This document shows positions 9,012 through 18,864 of a stretch of 64,000 nt of DNA, one piece after another. Source of the DNA: Lyngbya aestuarii BL J (GTDB taxonomy: Bacteria > Cyanobacteriota > Cyanobacteriia > Cyanobacteriales > Microcoleaceae); the NCBI RefSeq assembly GCF_000478195.2, contig NZ_AUZM01000016.1, positions 39,543 to 103,542 on the forward strand. The letters are read 5' to 3'. Under the pieces are notes generated by a model that had not been told where the DNA came from, did no database searches, and saw nothing but the letters and a program-made list of their open reading frames with translations. The translations under genes and the position numbers were made by a program. How positions within the stretch are numbered: position 1 is the first letter of the stretch; every line of letters begins with the position of its first letter.

Positions 9012-9490
9012 GGGTTGCGCGATCGCGATCATTGAGTGTATAATACTGCTCATCAGTTAGCACTATTGTGGGCTGCTGTCTCACCGTCCGGAAAATTTCT
9101 GTATTGCTGGTATAGGTGTGTCAATTGGTTGTTACGTCAGGTCAGCCAAAAACTTAGATTGCAAGTTAATTAAAAGCTTTAATCTTCTGCAAAACCTAGT
9201 TTTTAAGGTCTGACTTAGCGTTACTACCCATGTACATACACATACTTACGGATACATATTGCGGGTCGTGAGACATTAGCTGACATATTGATGTAAAGTG
9301 TTCTGGCTTTGAATTTATCAGTTTCAAATGGAAATGCTAGATCTAAATTTAGATAGCATTCCTTTGAAGCAACCTTGATGATGACTTCTATTTTTTGGAA
9401 AGAAGCCATTAATTTTCGAGAATTTCATAACAGAATACTTCGTTAGTGCTAGGTGAGTTAACAAAAAATAACTCGACTAGGAGTAAACTA
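9012..9490. other. Gene-free spacer
   Basis: No convincing gene, RNA or repeat was recognised between the DCC protein and the NYN gene. A HIP1-like GCGATCGC lies just after the DCC stop, and a purine-rich AGGAG near 9479-9483 precedes the NYN start at 9491. Confidence 0.5.
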
Positions 9491-10267
9491 ATGAAAGTCA
9501 AAAACAATGAGTCTAAAAACTCACAAAAGTCATTAGCAATAGCAATTTTTTTGGATTTTGAAAATGTATCTCAATTTTATATCGCCTCAGATTTGTTAAA
9601 ATTTGCTCGTCAGCAAGGAAAAGTTGTGACTTCAAAAGCTTACAGTTGTAACTGGAATGAAAACCATAAAAGCCATCTTGAATTTAAAGGCTTTGAGTGT
9701 ATTCAAGTAGACAATCCAGATAAAATTAAAAATGCAGTTGACTTTCAAATCGCAATAGACTGTTTTAAGCCAACAAGAACCAATTCTTACCCAGAGGTTA
9801 TCATCTTAGTGACAGGAGATTGTTATAGTCAAATTATACAACAAAACTTGAAGTCAGAAAACAGAAAACTAATTGTACTTGCACGCCGGGGAAGTGATTG
9901 TCACTCTTTAAAGAAACAGGTTGATGAATTTTACTACATAGATCAACTTCCTGATTTAGTGAAAAATTTGGATTATGAAACTCTGCAAACAGAAGCTTAC
10001 ATTTGTTATGAAGATGCTGTAAACTGTTTAATATAATCCATTCAAACTGCGATCAAAAGCGGCAAATCAACAACCATCGGTTTGATTGCTAAATTAATGT
10101 GTAATAATTCCAAATTTCCCAACTATAAAAATGTTTCATCAATCCGAAAACCAGATGGTAGTAAATTTTCAAAGTTTACTAAATTTATTGATCGGGTGAG
10201 AGAGAAAGGAATTATACGCAAGGTTAATCAAGAGATATTTCTGATTAATGAAATAAAGGAAGATTAA
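9491..10267 (+). pseudogene. NYN-LOTUS protein split by one in-frame TAA
   Basis: The first part (9491-10036) is a NYN/DUF88 domain of the PIN-like nuclease fold, with acidic residues in FLDFENV, NAVDFQIAIDC and ILVTGDCYSQ. After the TAA at 10034-10036 the same frame continues without a break to 10267 and encodes an OST-HTH/LOTUS RNA-binding domain (segments IGLIAKLM, SSIRKPDGSKF, KVNQEIFLIN). NYN-LOTUS fusions are the usual cyanobacterial form, so this looks like one gene with a nonsense codon. The first part may still make a stable NYN protein. Start chosen at the ATG at 9491 because AGGAG lies 8 bases upstream. Confidence 0.7.
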
Positions 10268-10402
10268 TTCTATCAACGTATTGATAAAAAAATCCTCACT
10301 GGGTTGTAGATCATCATTGTTTAATGATAAACTAACCAAAGTGAGGAAACAGAAAATTTTATTGATGATGTTAGGTTTTGCTGGATAACAAAGATATTGA
10401 AA

Positions 10403-11104
10403 ATGGATAAACTACCAGAAATTAAAGATGAAAAACTGAGGTTGCGTGCTTTAACCCATCGTTCCTATGTCAACGAACATCCTGGAGACGGAAAAAATAA
10501 CGAGCGCTTAGAATTCTTGGGAGATGCAGTCTTAGGGTTTGTGGTGGGGGAGTTACTTTATACTTATTATCCAGAAGAACTCAGTGAAGCCAAAATGACT
10601 CGTTTACGAGCCGCATTAGTTGATGAACAACAACTGGGAAAATTTGCGGAGCAACTCGGAATTGGTGAAATTATGCGACTGGGTAAAGGTGCGATCAAAG
10701 ATGGAGGATATCAAAACCCGGCTTTGCTTAGTGATACCTTTGAAGCCTATATTGGAGCTTATTATTTAGATGCAGGAATAGAGAAAGTTCGAGAATTTAT
10801 TATTCCTCTATTCACCAAAGTTGCTGATGAAATTCTGGGAATGCACACTGAAGAAAAAAATTCTGAACATTTAATTGATTCAAAAAATCGATTTCAGCAA
10901 TGGGCGTTAGCCGAATTTGGAGAAAATCCCAAGTATTTTATTATTGATCAATCTGGCCCCGATCATGCCAAAGAGTTTATCGCAGAAGTGCGCGTCAGAG
11001 ATCAAGTGTATGGTTTAGGACAAGGACGTCGTAAGCAAGATGCTCAAAAAAAAGCCGCAGAAGCAGCTTTAAAGAAATTGGGAATTTTAGACAGTGAATC
11101 GTGA
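10403..11104 (+). CDS. rnc: Ribonuclease III
   Basis: Double-stranded RNA endonuclease for rRNA processing and RNA turnover. The signature NERLEFLGDAVL is at residues 33-44, with a second acidic site in SDTFEAYIGA, followed by a C-terminal dsRNA-binding domain from about residue 158 (FQQWALAEFG... to QDAQKKAAEAALKKLG). The length of 233 residues is normal for a full bacterial enzyme. The ATG at 10403 is preferred over a TTG six bases upstream. No operon partner is visible on this strand. Confidence 0.95.
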   Translation: MDKLPEIKDEKLRLRALTHRSYVNEHPGDGKNNERLEFLGDAVLGFVVGELLYTYYPEELSEAKMTRLRAALVDEQQLGKFAEQLGIGEIMRLGKGAIKDGGYQNPALLSDTFEAYIGAYYLDAGIEKVREFIIPLFTKVADEILGMHTEEKNSEHLIDSKNRFQQWALAEFGENPKYFIIDQSGPDHAKEFIAEVRVRDQVYGLGQGRRKQDAQKKAAEAALKKLGILDSES

Positions 11105-11157
11105 ACCGTAAGTCGTAAAATAGTTGTGAGTGAGAGTTTGTGTCATACCCAACTCAA

Positions 11158-12075
11158 TTAAGCTCGCAGGGCTAACTTAGTGATGGGTTGAGTTTCTTCG
11201 ATCAGATATTCGAGGAACGTCTGAGCAACCACAGAGAGATGTTTACCACCGAGATAAACAACATACCAGCGCCGCTGAATGGGAAAATGTTGGATATCTA
11301 AAATCGTTAATTCTTTGGATAGACTCTCCAAAACTAGCGTGTGTTTAGAGAGGACAGAAATTCCTAAGCCGCCTGCGATCGCGTGTTTAATGGCTTCATT
11401 ACTACCAAGTTCTAGGCGAACCTTAACCTTAACCTTGTGTTTTTCAAGCAACTGTTGAACCGCTTGTCGAGTTCCAGAACCCGGTTCTCGCATGATGAAT
11501 GCTTCACCCCGAAGTTGTTTGATCGAGACATTTTTCTGTTTGGCGAGGGGATGATCGTGTCGGGCGACAACAACTAAAGGATTATCCAAAAAAGGTTCTG
11601 TACAAAGATCGAGATCTTCTGGAGGTTGACTCAATATATAAAGATCATCTTGATTATCCTGTATTCGTCGAGTTATTTCTTGGTGGTTGTTCACCTGAAG
11701 TGAAATGTCAATACCGGGATACTTTTGACAAAACGAACCCAGGAGTCGAGGAACAAAATATTTAGCCGTTGTCACCACTGCCAGGCGAAGTTGTCCTTGC
11801 TTCATGCCTTTCAAGTCTGCCACTTTCATCTCAAAGTTATCTAGTTGTTTAAAAATGTCGTGACAGGTTGCAGATAACTCCCGGCCTGCTTGTGTGAGAT
11901 AAAGTTGCTTACCAATTTGCTCAAATAACGGTAAACCAACAGCTTGAGCGAGTTGCTTGACTTGGCTAGAAACTGTGGGCTGAGTAATATATAACTCTTC
12001 GGCCGCTTTGGTAAAACTACCGTGACGAGCCACAGTTTCAAAGACTCGTAACTGATGTAGGGTTGCCTGGATCAA
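11158..12075 (-). CDS. LysR regulator, CmpR/NdhR-like
   Basis: N-terminal winged HTH (LHQLRVFETVARHGSFTKAAEEL, then TQPTVSSQVKQL) and a C-terminal LysR substrate-binding domain. The HTH closely resembles cyanobacterial CmpR, which activates bicarbonate-uptake genes under low CO2 and senses 2-phosphoglycolate or ribulose bisphosphate. It is divergent from bicA, which fits that role. The start is set at TTG 12073-12075 because a perfect AAGGAGG (complement of 12081-12087) lies 5 bases upstream and the protein then begins as relatives do. A longer ATG start at 12111 would include the ribosome binding site in the coding region. Exact CmpR or NdhR assignment is uncertain. Confidence 0.85.
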   Translation of the reverse strand: MIQATLHQLRVFETVARHGSFTKAAEELYITQPTVSSQVKQLAQAVGLPLFEQIGKQLYLTQAGRELSATCHDIFKQLDNFEMKVADLKGMKQGQLRLAVVTTAKYFVPRLLGSFCQKYPGIDISLQVNNHQEITRRIQDNQDDLYILSQPPEDLDLCTEPFLDNPLVVVARHDHPLAKQKNVSIKQLRGEAFIMREPGSGTRQAVQQLLEKHKVKVKVRLELGSNEAIKHAIAGGLGISVLSKHTLVLESLSKELTILDIQHFPIQRRWYVVYLGGKHLSVVAQTFLEYLIEETQPITKLALRA

Positions 12076-12157
12076 GAACTCCTCCTTTTTATAGGTATGG
12101 CTTGGAATCACTATAGGTAAATGAAATTTGAAAAAGGTTGCACTCTATTAAGACTTT

Positions 12158-12220
12158 TATGGTATGCTCACCATAGACTTTAGTCAATCAATTTTAGTAT
12201 TCCGATAGACCTATGTCTAT
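12158..12220. promoter_or_regulatory. Two operator-like dyads between lysR and bicA
   Basis: TATGGT (12158-12163) pairs with ACCATA (12170-12175), and ATAGAC (12205-12210) pairs with GTCTAT (12215-12220). Both have the spacing and T-to-A dyad form of LysR-type operators and sit in the divergent spacer, so they are candidate binding sites for the adjacent regulator. Confidence 0.5.
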
Positions 12221-12249
12221 TTTAGCATTCACTCAGATTTCACTAACCC

Positions 12250-14007
12250 ATGCAATTTACCAGGATTACAAACGAAATTAATTTCAGGTATCTAAAAGGT
12301 GACATATTTGGAGGAGTAACCGCCGCAGTTATCGCCCTACCGATGGCGCTCGCTTTCGGGGTCGCTTCTGGTGCGCCAGACGGAGCCGCAGTTGGCCTTT
12401 GGGGCGCTGTTTTGGTGGGTTTCTTTGCCGCCTTATTTGGAGGTACGCCGACTCTAATTTCCGAACCAACAGGCCCGATGACCGTTGTGTTCACGGCCGT
12501 CATTGCCAAACTCACCGCCGATAACCCCGAAACGGGGATGGCAATGGCTTTTACCGTTGTCATGTTGGCTGGAGTATTTCAGCTGGCGTTTGGGGCATTG
12601 AGACTGGGTAAATATATTACCCTGATGCCCTACACGGTAATTTCCGGGTTCATGTCCGGTATCGGTATTATCCTGATCATTCTTCAGATAGGGCCGATGC
12701 TCGGACAAGCCGGTCCGAAAGGTGGAGTGGTCGGAACCCTACAAAATATTCCCAGCTTGATAGCTAATATCAATCCGTTAGAAACCCTGTTGGGTGTGAT
12801 TGCGATTGCCATTATCTTCTTCACTCCTGCTAAATTAAAGAAGATTGTTCCGCCTCAATTAAGTGCTTTAGTGATCGGAACACTGATTTCTCTATTATTC
12901 TTCCCGGAAGTAGATATTCGTCGCATCGGTGAAATTCCGATGGGTTTACCTCAATTACATCTGCCCGTATTCAGCCTCGACCAACTCAACACCATGTTAA
13001 TTGATGGTTTGGTTCTGGGGATGCTCGGTTGTATTGACTCTCTGCTGACTTCTGTCATTGCCGATAGTTTAACTCAATCTCAACACAATTCCGATAAAGA
13101 ACTTCTCGGTCAAGGACTTGGAAACCTCATCTCTGGAATTTGTGGCGGTTTACCGGGTGCAGGGGCAACAATGGGAACCGTTGTTAATATCCAAGCTGGG
13201 GGTCGCACTGCGGTTTCCGGTTTGACTCGCGCTCTGATTTTATTAGTTATCGTCCTGGCTGCTGCTCCCTTGACACAAGGTATTCCCCTCGCCGTTCTTG
13301 CAGGGATTGCCCTGAAAGTGGGTATCGATATTATCGACTGGAAATTCCTCAAACGCGCTCACAGACTTTCCTGGAAAGCTGCTGCCATCATGTATGGTGT
13401 GGTCTTGCTCACCGTCTTCTACGACTTAATTGTCGCGGTTGGTGTTGGAGTATTCATTGCCAATATGCTGACGATCAAACGTTTAGCTGATATCCAAGCC
13501 GAACAAGTCAAAGCCATTGACACACCCAACGATGAAGTGATGTCTAATGAAGAAGCCAAACAGTTAATGAAACAAGCCAAAGGTCAGATTCTCTTACTCG
13601 ACCTCGGCGGCCCAATGAGCTTCGGTGCGGCAAAAGCTATTACTCAACGTCAAGGGATTTTAGATAACTATCAAGCGATTATTATTGACTTAAATCACGT
13701 TCCTCTGTTGGGTGTAACTGCAACCCTGGCGTTAGAGAAAATGATCGATAGCGCTTATAACAAATCCATTGATGTTTACATTGTCGGCGCTGAAAACAGT
13801 GAACATCAAATTAGAACCCGTCTACAACGCTTCAATATTTTGGATCGTTTACCCAAAGAAAATCGAGTAGCAACCCGAGTTGTTGCTCTGCGACGTGCTT
13901 TAGCAAGCATTAACGGTGAAATCATTGAACCTGAAAGCTATGACGAAGAAATGAATAGCTATCCTCCGGTTAATCCTACTGATGCTGCGACATTGCAAAA
14001 ATCTTGA
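12250..14007 (+). CDS. bicA: SulP-family Na+-dependent bicarbonate transporter BicA
   Basis: High-flux, low-affinity bicarbonate importer of the plasma membrane and part of the CO2-concentrating mechanism. The 585 residues include about 12-14 membrane segments with the conserved EPTGPMTVV region, then a cytoplasmic STAS domain from about residue 445 (LLLDLGGPMSFGAAKAI, YQAIIIDLNHVPLLGVTA). The similarity I recall to BicA of Synechococcus PCC 7002 runs along the whole length. Divergent CmpR-like regulator upstream and nhaS3 downstream match the bicA-nhaS3 pairing known in cyanobacteria, where the antiporter maintains the Na+ gradient. Confidence 0.95.
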   Translation: MQFTRITNEINFRYLKGDIFGGVTAAVIALPMALAFGVASGAPDGAAVGLWGAVLVGFFAALFGGTPTLISEPTGPMTVVFTAVIAKLTADNPETGMAMAFTVVMLAGVFQLAFGALRLGKYITLMPYTVISGFMSGIGIILIILQIGPMLGQAGPKGGVVGTLQNIPSLIANINPLETLLGVIAIAIIFFTPAKLKKIVPPQLSALVIGTLISLLFFPEVDIRRIGEIPMGLPQLHLPVFSLDQLNTMLIDGLVLGMLGCIDSLLTSVIADSLTQSQHNSDKELLGQGLGNLISGICGGLPGAGATMGTVVNIQAGGRTAVSGLTRALILLVIVLAAAPLTQGIPLAVLAGIALKVGIDIIDWKFLKRAHRLSWKAAAIMYGVVLLTVFYDLIVAVGVGVFIANMLTIKRLADIQAEQVKAIDTPNDEVMSNEEAKQLMKQAKGQILLLDLGGPMSFGAAKAITQRQGILDNYQAIIIDLNHVPLLGVTATLALEKMIDSAYNKSIDVYIVGAENSEHQIRTRLQRFNILDRLPKENRVATRVVALRRALASINGEIIEPESYDEEMNSYPPVNPTDAATLQKS

Positions 14008-14012
14008 TTGTC

Positions 14013-14059
14013 TAGCCCCGGTTTGTAACTCCGTGATATTCTCCCTCTTATCGGGGCTA
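14013..14059 (+). terminator. Possible bicA terminator
   Basis: TAGCCCCG (14013-14020) is complementary to CGGGGCTA (14052-14059), followed by a short TTTCC. The loop is long (31 bases) and the T-run weak, so this may only attenuate read-through to nhaS3. Confidence 0.45.
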
Positions 14060-14353
14060 TTTCCTAATCTACTTGAGATCGATCTCAACTCTGGGGAAGG
14101 TAGAACTCTCTTCAACACTTAAAAAACAATTAATCATCAACTGAGTTTTTAAAGTTTCTGCTGTTTCTGCCTTCCAAACTTTTTACAATTTTTCTATCTA
14201 TAATCATCTCCACAACTAAAACGTGAGAAGCTATTTTAAGGGCTGGTTGATCAATATTTGCTTCTAAGAAATTCAAAATAAAGATCAACTCGCTTTGTTC
14301 TGAAAACCAATTTATGATTCAATTGATTTAGATTGCTATTGTCTTGAAAAACT

Positions 14354-15718
14354 ATGTTACACGACTTGAACATTCCCCAATCTTTTCCAATTTTTGCAAC
14401 CGCTACAGAAGCTGAAAAGGCACCGCTGGTATTAACTTCTGTTCTCCTGAGTTTAGTCATTGTTTATATTGCCAGTAAATTAGGCGGAGAATTATCAAAA
14501 CGCTTAGATTTACCCCCAGTTTTAGGTGAACTCATCGGCGGAGTGATTGTCGGAACTTCGGCATTGAACCTGTTAGTTTTTCCCGAAAGTGGTGCAACCG
14601 CTTCTGACTCTTTATTGATGACTTTTTTACAATCCATTAGTGATTTGAGTCCCGAATCAGTCACCTCAATTTTTGCCAGTCAAAGTGAAGTAGTTTCGGT
14701 TCTGGCTGAATTGGGTGTGATTATTCTACTGTTTGAAATTGGTTTAGAATCCGAACTGAGAGAACTTCAAAGTGTGGGTTATCAAGCGGCAGTTGTGGCA
14801 GTTGTGGGAGTAGTAGCACCTTTTGCAGCCGGGACGTTAGGACTAATGTATTTCTTTGGGGTTTCTGCAATTCCTGCTATTTTTGCCGGGGCTGCATTAA
14901 CCGCAACTAGCATTGGCATTACCTCAAAAGTTCTCTCGGAAATCGGACATCTCAAATCAAAAGAAGGTCAAATTATTGTTGGGGCGGCTGTTATTGATGA
15001 TGTTCTCGGGATTATTGTTTTAGCAGTTGTTGCTAGTTTAGCAAAAACAGGCGAGATAGACATTCTCAACGTTGTTTATCTGATTATTAGTGCTACAGCT
15101 TTTCTGCTCGGTTCCATTTTACTCGGGAAATTCTTTAATAAATCTTTTGTCTCAATTGCTGACATTTTACAAACCCGAGGACAGTTAGTAATTCCCGCTT
15201 TTACCTTTGCTTTCTTGATGGCATTTTTAGCCAACGCAATTCATTTAGAAGCTATTTTAGGAGCATTTGCAGCCGGATTAGTTCTCGATGAAACCGACAA
15301 ACGCAAAGAACTCGATAAACAAGTTGTTCCAATTGCGGACATCTTAGTTCCTATTTTCTTTGTTAGTGTAGGAGCAAAAGCAGATTTAGGCGTATTAAAT
15401 CCCGCAGTTCCCGCCAATCGTGAAGGACTGATTATTGCCACTTTCTTAATTGTGGTTGCGATTATCGGTAAAATTATTACAGGTTGGGCTGTAATTGGTC
15501 AGCCTCAGATTAACCGCTTGGCAATTGGGGTCGGGATGATTCCTCGGGGTGAAGTCGGTTTGGTCTTTGCGGGAATTGGTTCAGCCAGTGGTGTACTTGA
15601 TAAACCCCTAGAAGCCGCTATCATTATCATGGTGATTATAACCACATTTATCGCACCGCCTTTTCTGCGGTTAGCTTTCAAACAGTCTGCACAGCCAGCC
15701 AAATCTAGTGTAGAGTAA
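14354..15718 (+). CDS. nhaS3: Na+/H+ antiporter NhaS3-like (CPA2)
   Basis: A 454-residue cation:proton antiporter with about 11-12 membrane spans. The ion-binding Asp pair is visible in AAVIDDVLGI, and the family features PRGEVGLVFAG and GAFAAGLVLDET follow. It lacks a C-terminal regulatory domain. In Synechocystis, NhaS3 is essential and located in thylakoids. Together with bicA upstream on the same strand it would recycle Na+ taken up with bicarbonate. The 346-base spacer after bicA shows only the terminator-like stem at 14013-14059, so it may have its own promoter. The symbol rests on similarity and context. Confidence 0.85.
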   Translation: MLHDLNIPQSFPIFATATEAEKAPLVLTSVLLSLVIVYIASKLGGELSKRLDLPPVLGELIGGVIVGTSALNLLVFPESGATASDSLLMTFLQSISDLSPESVTSIFASQSEVVSVLAELGVIILLFEIGLESELRELQSVGYQAAVVAVVGVVAPFAAGTLGLMYFFGVSAIPAIFAGAALTATSIGITSKVLSEIGHLKSKEGQIIVGAAVIDDVLGIIVLAVVASLAKTGEIDILNVVYLIISATAFLLGSILLGKFFNKSFVSIADILQTRGQLVIPAFTFAFLMAFLANAIHLEAILGAFAAGLVLDETDKRKELDKQVVPIADILVPIFFVSVGAKADLGVLNPAVPANREGLIIATFLIVVAIIGKIITGWAVIGQPQINRLAIGVGMIPRGEVGLVFAGIGSASGVLDKPLEAAIIIMVIITTFIAPPFLRLAFKQSAQPAKSSVE

Positions 15719-15981
15719 CAAGGGAACCCGTAAATTATTTTTGGTCTTATCTTTCACAGGAGGCTAGTGGATTATTTAGAATAATTTTCCATCCTACCCA
15801 TGAATTAAAATTCAGTGATCACCGAACAGTATATCTTGTTAAAGCCTGTTCCTTGATTGCTGAATTTTAACTGTCTCTATCTGTGATCATCGAGTCTCAA
15901 TAGACACAATATTGATCAGAGTTTTTTCGCTGATATAAGTTCATTAAATTTGTTTGATCTCTATTATTTTGAATAATTAGT

Positions 15982-18090
15982 ATGGAAAATATTATCCAAG
16001 GTCTGCCGGATAGTCCAATTGTTACGTTTACAATTCTAATTCTCGTTAGTTTAACCATTCCTCCCATTTTTGAGAAGTTAAAACTACCGGGATTAGTCGG
16101 ATTATTAGTCGCTGGAGTCGTTTTGGGAACCAACGGCTTTCAGCTACTTAATCCGGATTCCGAAACGATGAAACTCTTTGCGGATATCGGTAAAATTTAT
16201 CTGATGTTTGTGGCGGGTTTAGAAATTGATTTAGAAGAATTTAGACGGAAAAAAGATCGGTCTCTGGGTTTTGGTTTAGCCACCTTTATTCTTCCCCTAC
16301 TCACGGGAACTGGTGTGGGTTTGCTGTTTGGTTTTGGATTAAATGCTGCAATTTTAACGGGTTCGCTTCTGGCTTCCCATACCCTCCTCGGATATCCCAT
16401 CGTTAACCGTTTAGGAGTTGTAAAAAACGAAGCCGTTACCGTAACTATTGGCGCAACAATTTTTACTGATATCGCCGCACTCCTGGTCTTAGCCATTTGT
16501 ATTTCTATTTATGGCGGAGAATTTTCAGCCGCAACATTAATTATTCAACTCGGTGCTTTAGCGCTCTATTCTACTATAGTTTTAGTGGGATTAGATTGGG
16601 CCGGAAAAGAATATTTTCGCCGCACGGGAGACGAAGAAGGAAACCAATTTTTGTTTATTTTGTTGGCGGTTTTTCTGGCATCCGTCGGCGCCCAATTCAT
16701 CAATATTGACAAAATTGTGGGGGCGTTTCTCACCGGACTCGCCGTTAATGATGTTTTGGGTCACAGTCCCGTCGAAGAAAAGGTTGAATTTGTCGGCAGT
16801 ACCCTATTTATTCCCTTTTTCTTTATTCAGATGGGATTACTGATTGATGTTCCCGCTTTTATTAGTAGTTTAACCACTGAATTACCGTTAACTTTAGCGA
16901 TTGTCGGTGGACTAATTGGGAGTAAATTTCTGGCGGCTTTTGCAGCGAAGCTTCTCTACAACTATAACTGGAATGAAGCCCTAACCATGTGGTCGCTTTC
17001 CCTTCCTCAAGTGGCGGCAACTTTAGCAGCAGCTTTAGTCGGAGTTAATGCGGGTCTTCTCAGCCAAGAAGTCTTTAACAGCGTGATTGTTTTGATGCTT
17101 GTCACATCAATTCTTGGCTCAGTTTTAACCGCTCGTTTCGCAAGAGATTTAACCATTCCCAAAGCAGATTTAGAACCTCAAACCGAAGAATGGACGTTAG
17201 GAATAGAACCGCTTGAACCGTCCGAAATACAACAGTCAGACGGTAAATTTACCGTGTGTAAACTCAAACATCGCTTTACCGTTTTAGTTCCAATTTATAA
17301 TCCCCTATCCCAACGTTATCTCATCGAAATGGGAGCGTTATTGGCGCGTCACGAGTCGGGAATAATTGTGCCTGTATCCATTACTCAAGCCCACGTTCAC
17401 ATGGACGAACCCCAGTTAGGTATCGCCCTAGAACAAAGCGATAAGCTATTAGAAAGAGCCGTAGAAGTTGCCAAAGAATTTAAAGTCGAAGCCAAGCCAA
17501 AAGTTAGAATAGACGACGATATTGCCGAAGGAATTAGTCGGACGGCTCGTGAACAAAATGCCAATTTAATTGTTATGGGTTGGAGTGATTCCACCACCAG
17601 TTTAAGAGCGCGATTATTTGGCAGTTTGGTTGACAATGTATTTTGGTCTTCTCACTGTCCGGTGGCGATGGTAAAACTATTAGATGAACCGATTAATATT
17701 CGTCGGATTTTAGTCCCTGTTAAAAATATTACACCTGAAGCTATTAGAACCCTGCGTTTTGCTCAAATGTTTGCGGATACCAACCAGGCGAAAATAGCCC
17801 TTTTACACGTCTGCGATCGCGGAACACCCCCAGAACAAATTACTAAGTTTGAGTCAGAAATGGCGGATGTTTTAACTCAAGGTGGCCCCCAAGTTCAGGC
17901 GAGAATTAAAACCGTTGCTTATGATGATGTTTCCAAAGTCATTGTCAGAGCCGCCCAATCTTTTGATTTGGTTGTTTTGCGTTCAATGCGGCGTCGAACT
18001 GCGGGAGGTTTAGGGGTAAGTAATGTAACATCTGAAGTGATCAAACAACTCACCTGTTCTATTGTTTTGTTTGGAGAACCCCACACTTAA
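15982..18090 (+). CDS. CPA2 cation/proton antiporter with two Usp domains
   Basis: A 702-residue protein. Residues 1 to about 395 form a 12-span CPA2 transport domain (ITLMF-type GLEIDLEEF and SHTLLGYPI regions). Two universal-stress-protein domains follow: the first from about 425, ending in MGWSDSTTSL...FGSLVDNV, the second from about 570, ending near SNVTSEVI. Usp domains bind nucleotides and probably regulate transport. It is the third membrane carrier in a row on this strand, suggesting joint ion and pH homeostasis with NhaS3 and BicA. Whether it moves Na+ or K+ cannot be told. Confidence 0.88.
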   Translation: MENIIQGLPDSPIVTFTILILVSLTIPPIFEKLKLPGLVGLLVAGVVLGTNGFQLLNPDSETMKLFADIGKIYLMFVAGLEIDLEEFRRKKDRSLGFGLATFILPLLTGTGVGLLFGFGLNAAILTGSLLASHTLLGYPIVNRLGVVKNEAVTVTIGATIFTDIAALLVLAICISIYGGEFSAATLIIQLGALALYSTIVLVGLDWAGKEYFRRTGDEEGNQFLFILLAVFLASVGAQFINIDKIVGAFLTGLAVNDVLGHSPVEEKVEFVGSTLFIPFFFIQMGLLIDVPAFISSLTTELPLTLAIVGGLIGSKFLAAFAAKLLYNYNWNEALTMWSLSLPQVAATLAAALVGVNAGLLSQEVFNSVIVLMLVTSILGSVLTARFARDLTIPKADLEPQTEEWTLGIEPLEPSEIQQSDGKFTVCKLKHRFTVLVPIYNPLSQRYLIEMGALLARHESGIIVPVSITQAHVHMDEPQLGIALEQSDKLLERAVEVAKEFKVEAKPKVRIDDDIAEGISRTAREQNANLIVMGWSDSTTSLRARLFGSLVDNVFWSSHCPVAMVKLLDEPINIRRILVPVKNITPEAIRTLRFAQMFADTNQAKIALLHVCDRGTPPEQITKFESEMADVLTQGGPQVQARIKTVAYDDVSKVIVRAAQSFDLVVLRSMRRRTAGGLGVSNVTSEVIKQLTCSIVLFGEPHT

Positions 18091-18103
18091 AAACATATTA
18101 GGA

Positions 18104-18168
18104 GTAGGGTGCATCAGATAATCAACTAAAAAATTCAACCCAAGTGGTTGCAGTCTAATACACCCTAC
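18104..18168. repeat. MITE-like 65-bp element, copy 1
   Basis: It starts GTAGGGTGCATCAGA and ends TCTAATACACCCTAC, giving 15-base inverted ends with two mismatches. The internal sequence closely matches the element at 21071-21134 (the first 24 bases are identical). It lies between the antiporter stop and the ParE stop. Confidence 0.7.
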
Positions 18169-18232
18169 AATAACTGAAAATTATAAAGGTTAAAACAATT
18201 TAAGCAACCTTTCTTACCCCCAATCTTCGCAA

Positions 18233-18526
18233 CTATTCCTGAAAAAAGGAAGGAAAATTTCGACGACCACTTAAAACCCGCAATATTTCAACCCCATCGT
18301 CTAATAAGCGATAAAAAATGATATAACCCTTGAACGATAATCCTCGAAGATCGGGACGAATTTCTGCATAGCTTTTACCCAAATTGGGAAAATTAACCAA
18401 TTGTTGACACCTGCGATTAAACTCACGAAAAAATTCCTCGCCTGCCGCAACATTATTGTTGGCAAAATACTCCGCAATGTCATTGATATCGCGGCTGGCT
18501 AAAATATTAATAACATAGCGACTCAT
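18233..18526 (-). CDS. ParE/RelE-family toxin
   Basis: A 97-residue toxin of the RelE/ParE fold. Typical features are ILASRDINDIAEYF near the N-terminus, FPNLGKSY, PDLRGLSFKGYIIFYR and a final ILRVLSGRRN. ParE toxins inhibit DNA gyrase and RelE toxins cut ribosome-bound mRNA; the ParD-type partner favours ParE. It follows the antitoxin gene by 9 bases with an AGGAT ribosome binding site just before the ATG. The pair is flanked by small inverted-repeat elements. Confidence 0.87.
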   Translation of the reverse strand: MSRYVINILASRDINDIAEYFANNNVAAGEEFFREFNRRCQQLVNFPNLGKSYAEIRPDLRGLSFKGYIIFYRLLDDGVEILRVLSGRRNFPSFFQE

Positions 18527-18535
18527 AGTTATATC

Positions 18536-18790
18536 CTAATTGGCTGGATTAAACCGTTCTAAAATTTCATTGATAAAAGTTTCTCCATCAAGGGGTGGGG
18601 TTTCCTCAGAAGCGGATATCGCAGCATCAATTTTCGTTCCCACGTCTTCGATCCATTCAGCCTCAGCCTGTTCCCAAACCTCCAGCAGTCGCAACGCCTT
18701 TGAAACAACTTCTTCAGAGGTTTGATATTTCCCCGATTTCAGCTTGCTTTGAATAAATTGTTCTTGGTCAGAGGTGAGATTGATACTCAT
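18536..18790 (-). CDS. ParD-like antitoxin
   Basis: An 84-residue antitoxin with an N-terminal ribbon-helix-helix DNA-binding region (MSINLTSDQEQFIQSKLKSG, then TSEEVVSKALRLLE) and an acidic C-terminal half that should wrap the toxin. It resembles the CC2985/ParD-like addiction-module group. It probably represses its own promoter, in the spacer above 18790. First gene of the two-gene parDE operon. Confidence 0.85.
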   Translation of the reverse strand: MSINLTSDQEQFIQSKLKSGKYQTSEEVVSKALRLLEVWEQAEAEWIEDVGTKIDAAISASEETPPLDGETFINEILERFNPAN

Positions 18791-18864
18791 GGTATGATTA
18801 AAATAGGGTTCATCCTAATCATAGCTCATCTAGTTTATCATCAGTTTTGAGAGTTCAATTGATT

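Noticed and set aside
9224..9409. Minus-strand 61-residue reading frame
   Set aside because: No start signal, no recognisable motif and no neighbour on that strand; probably a chance open frame in AT-rich DNA.
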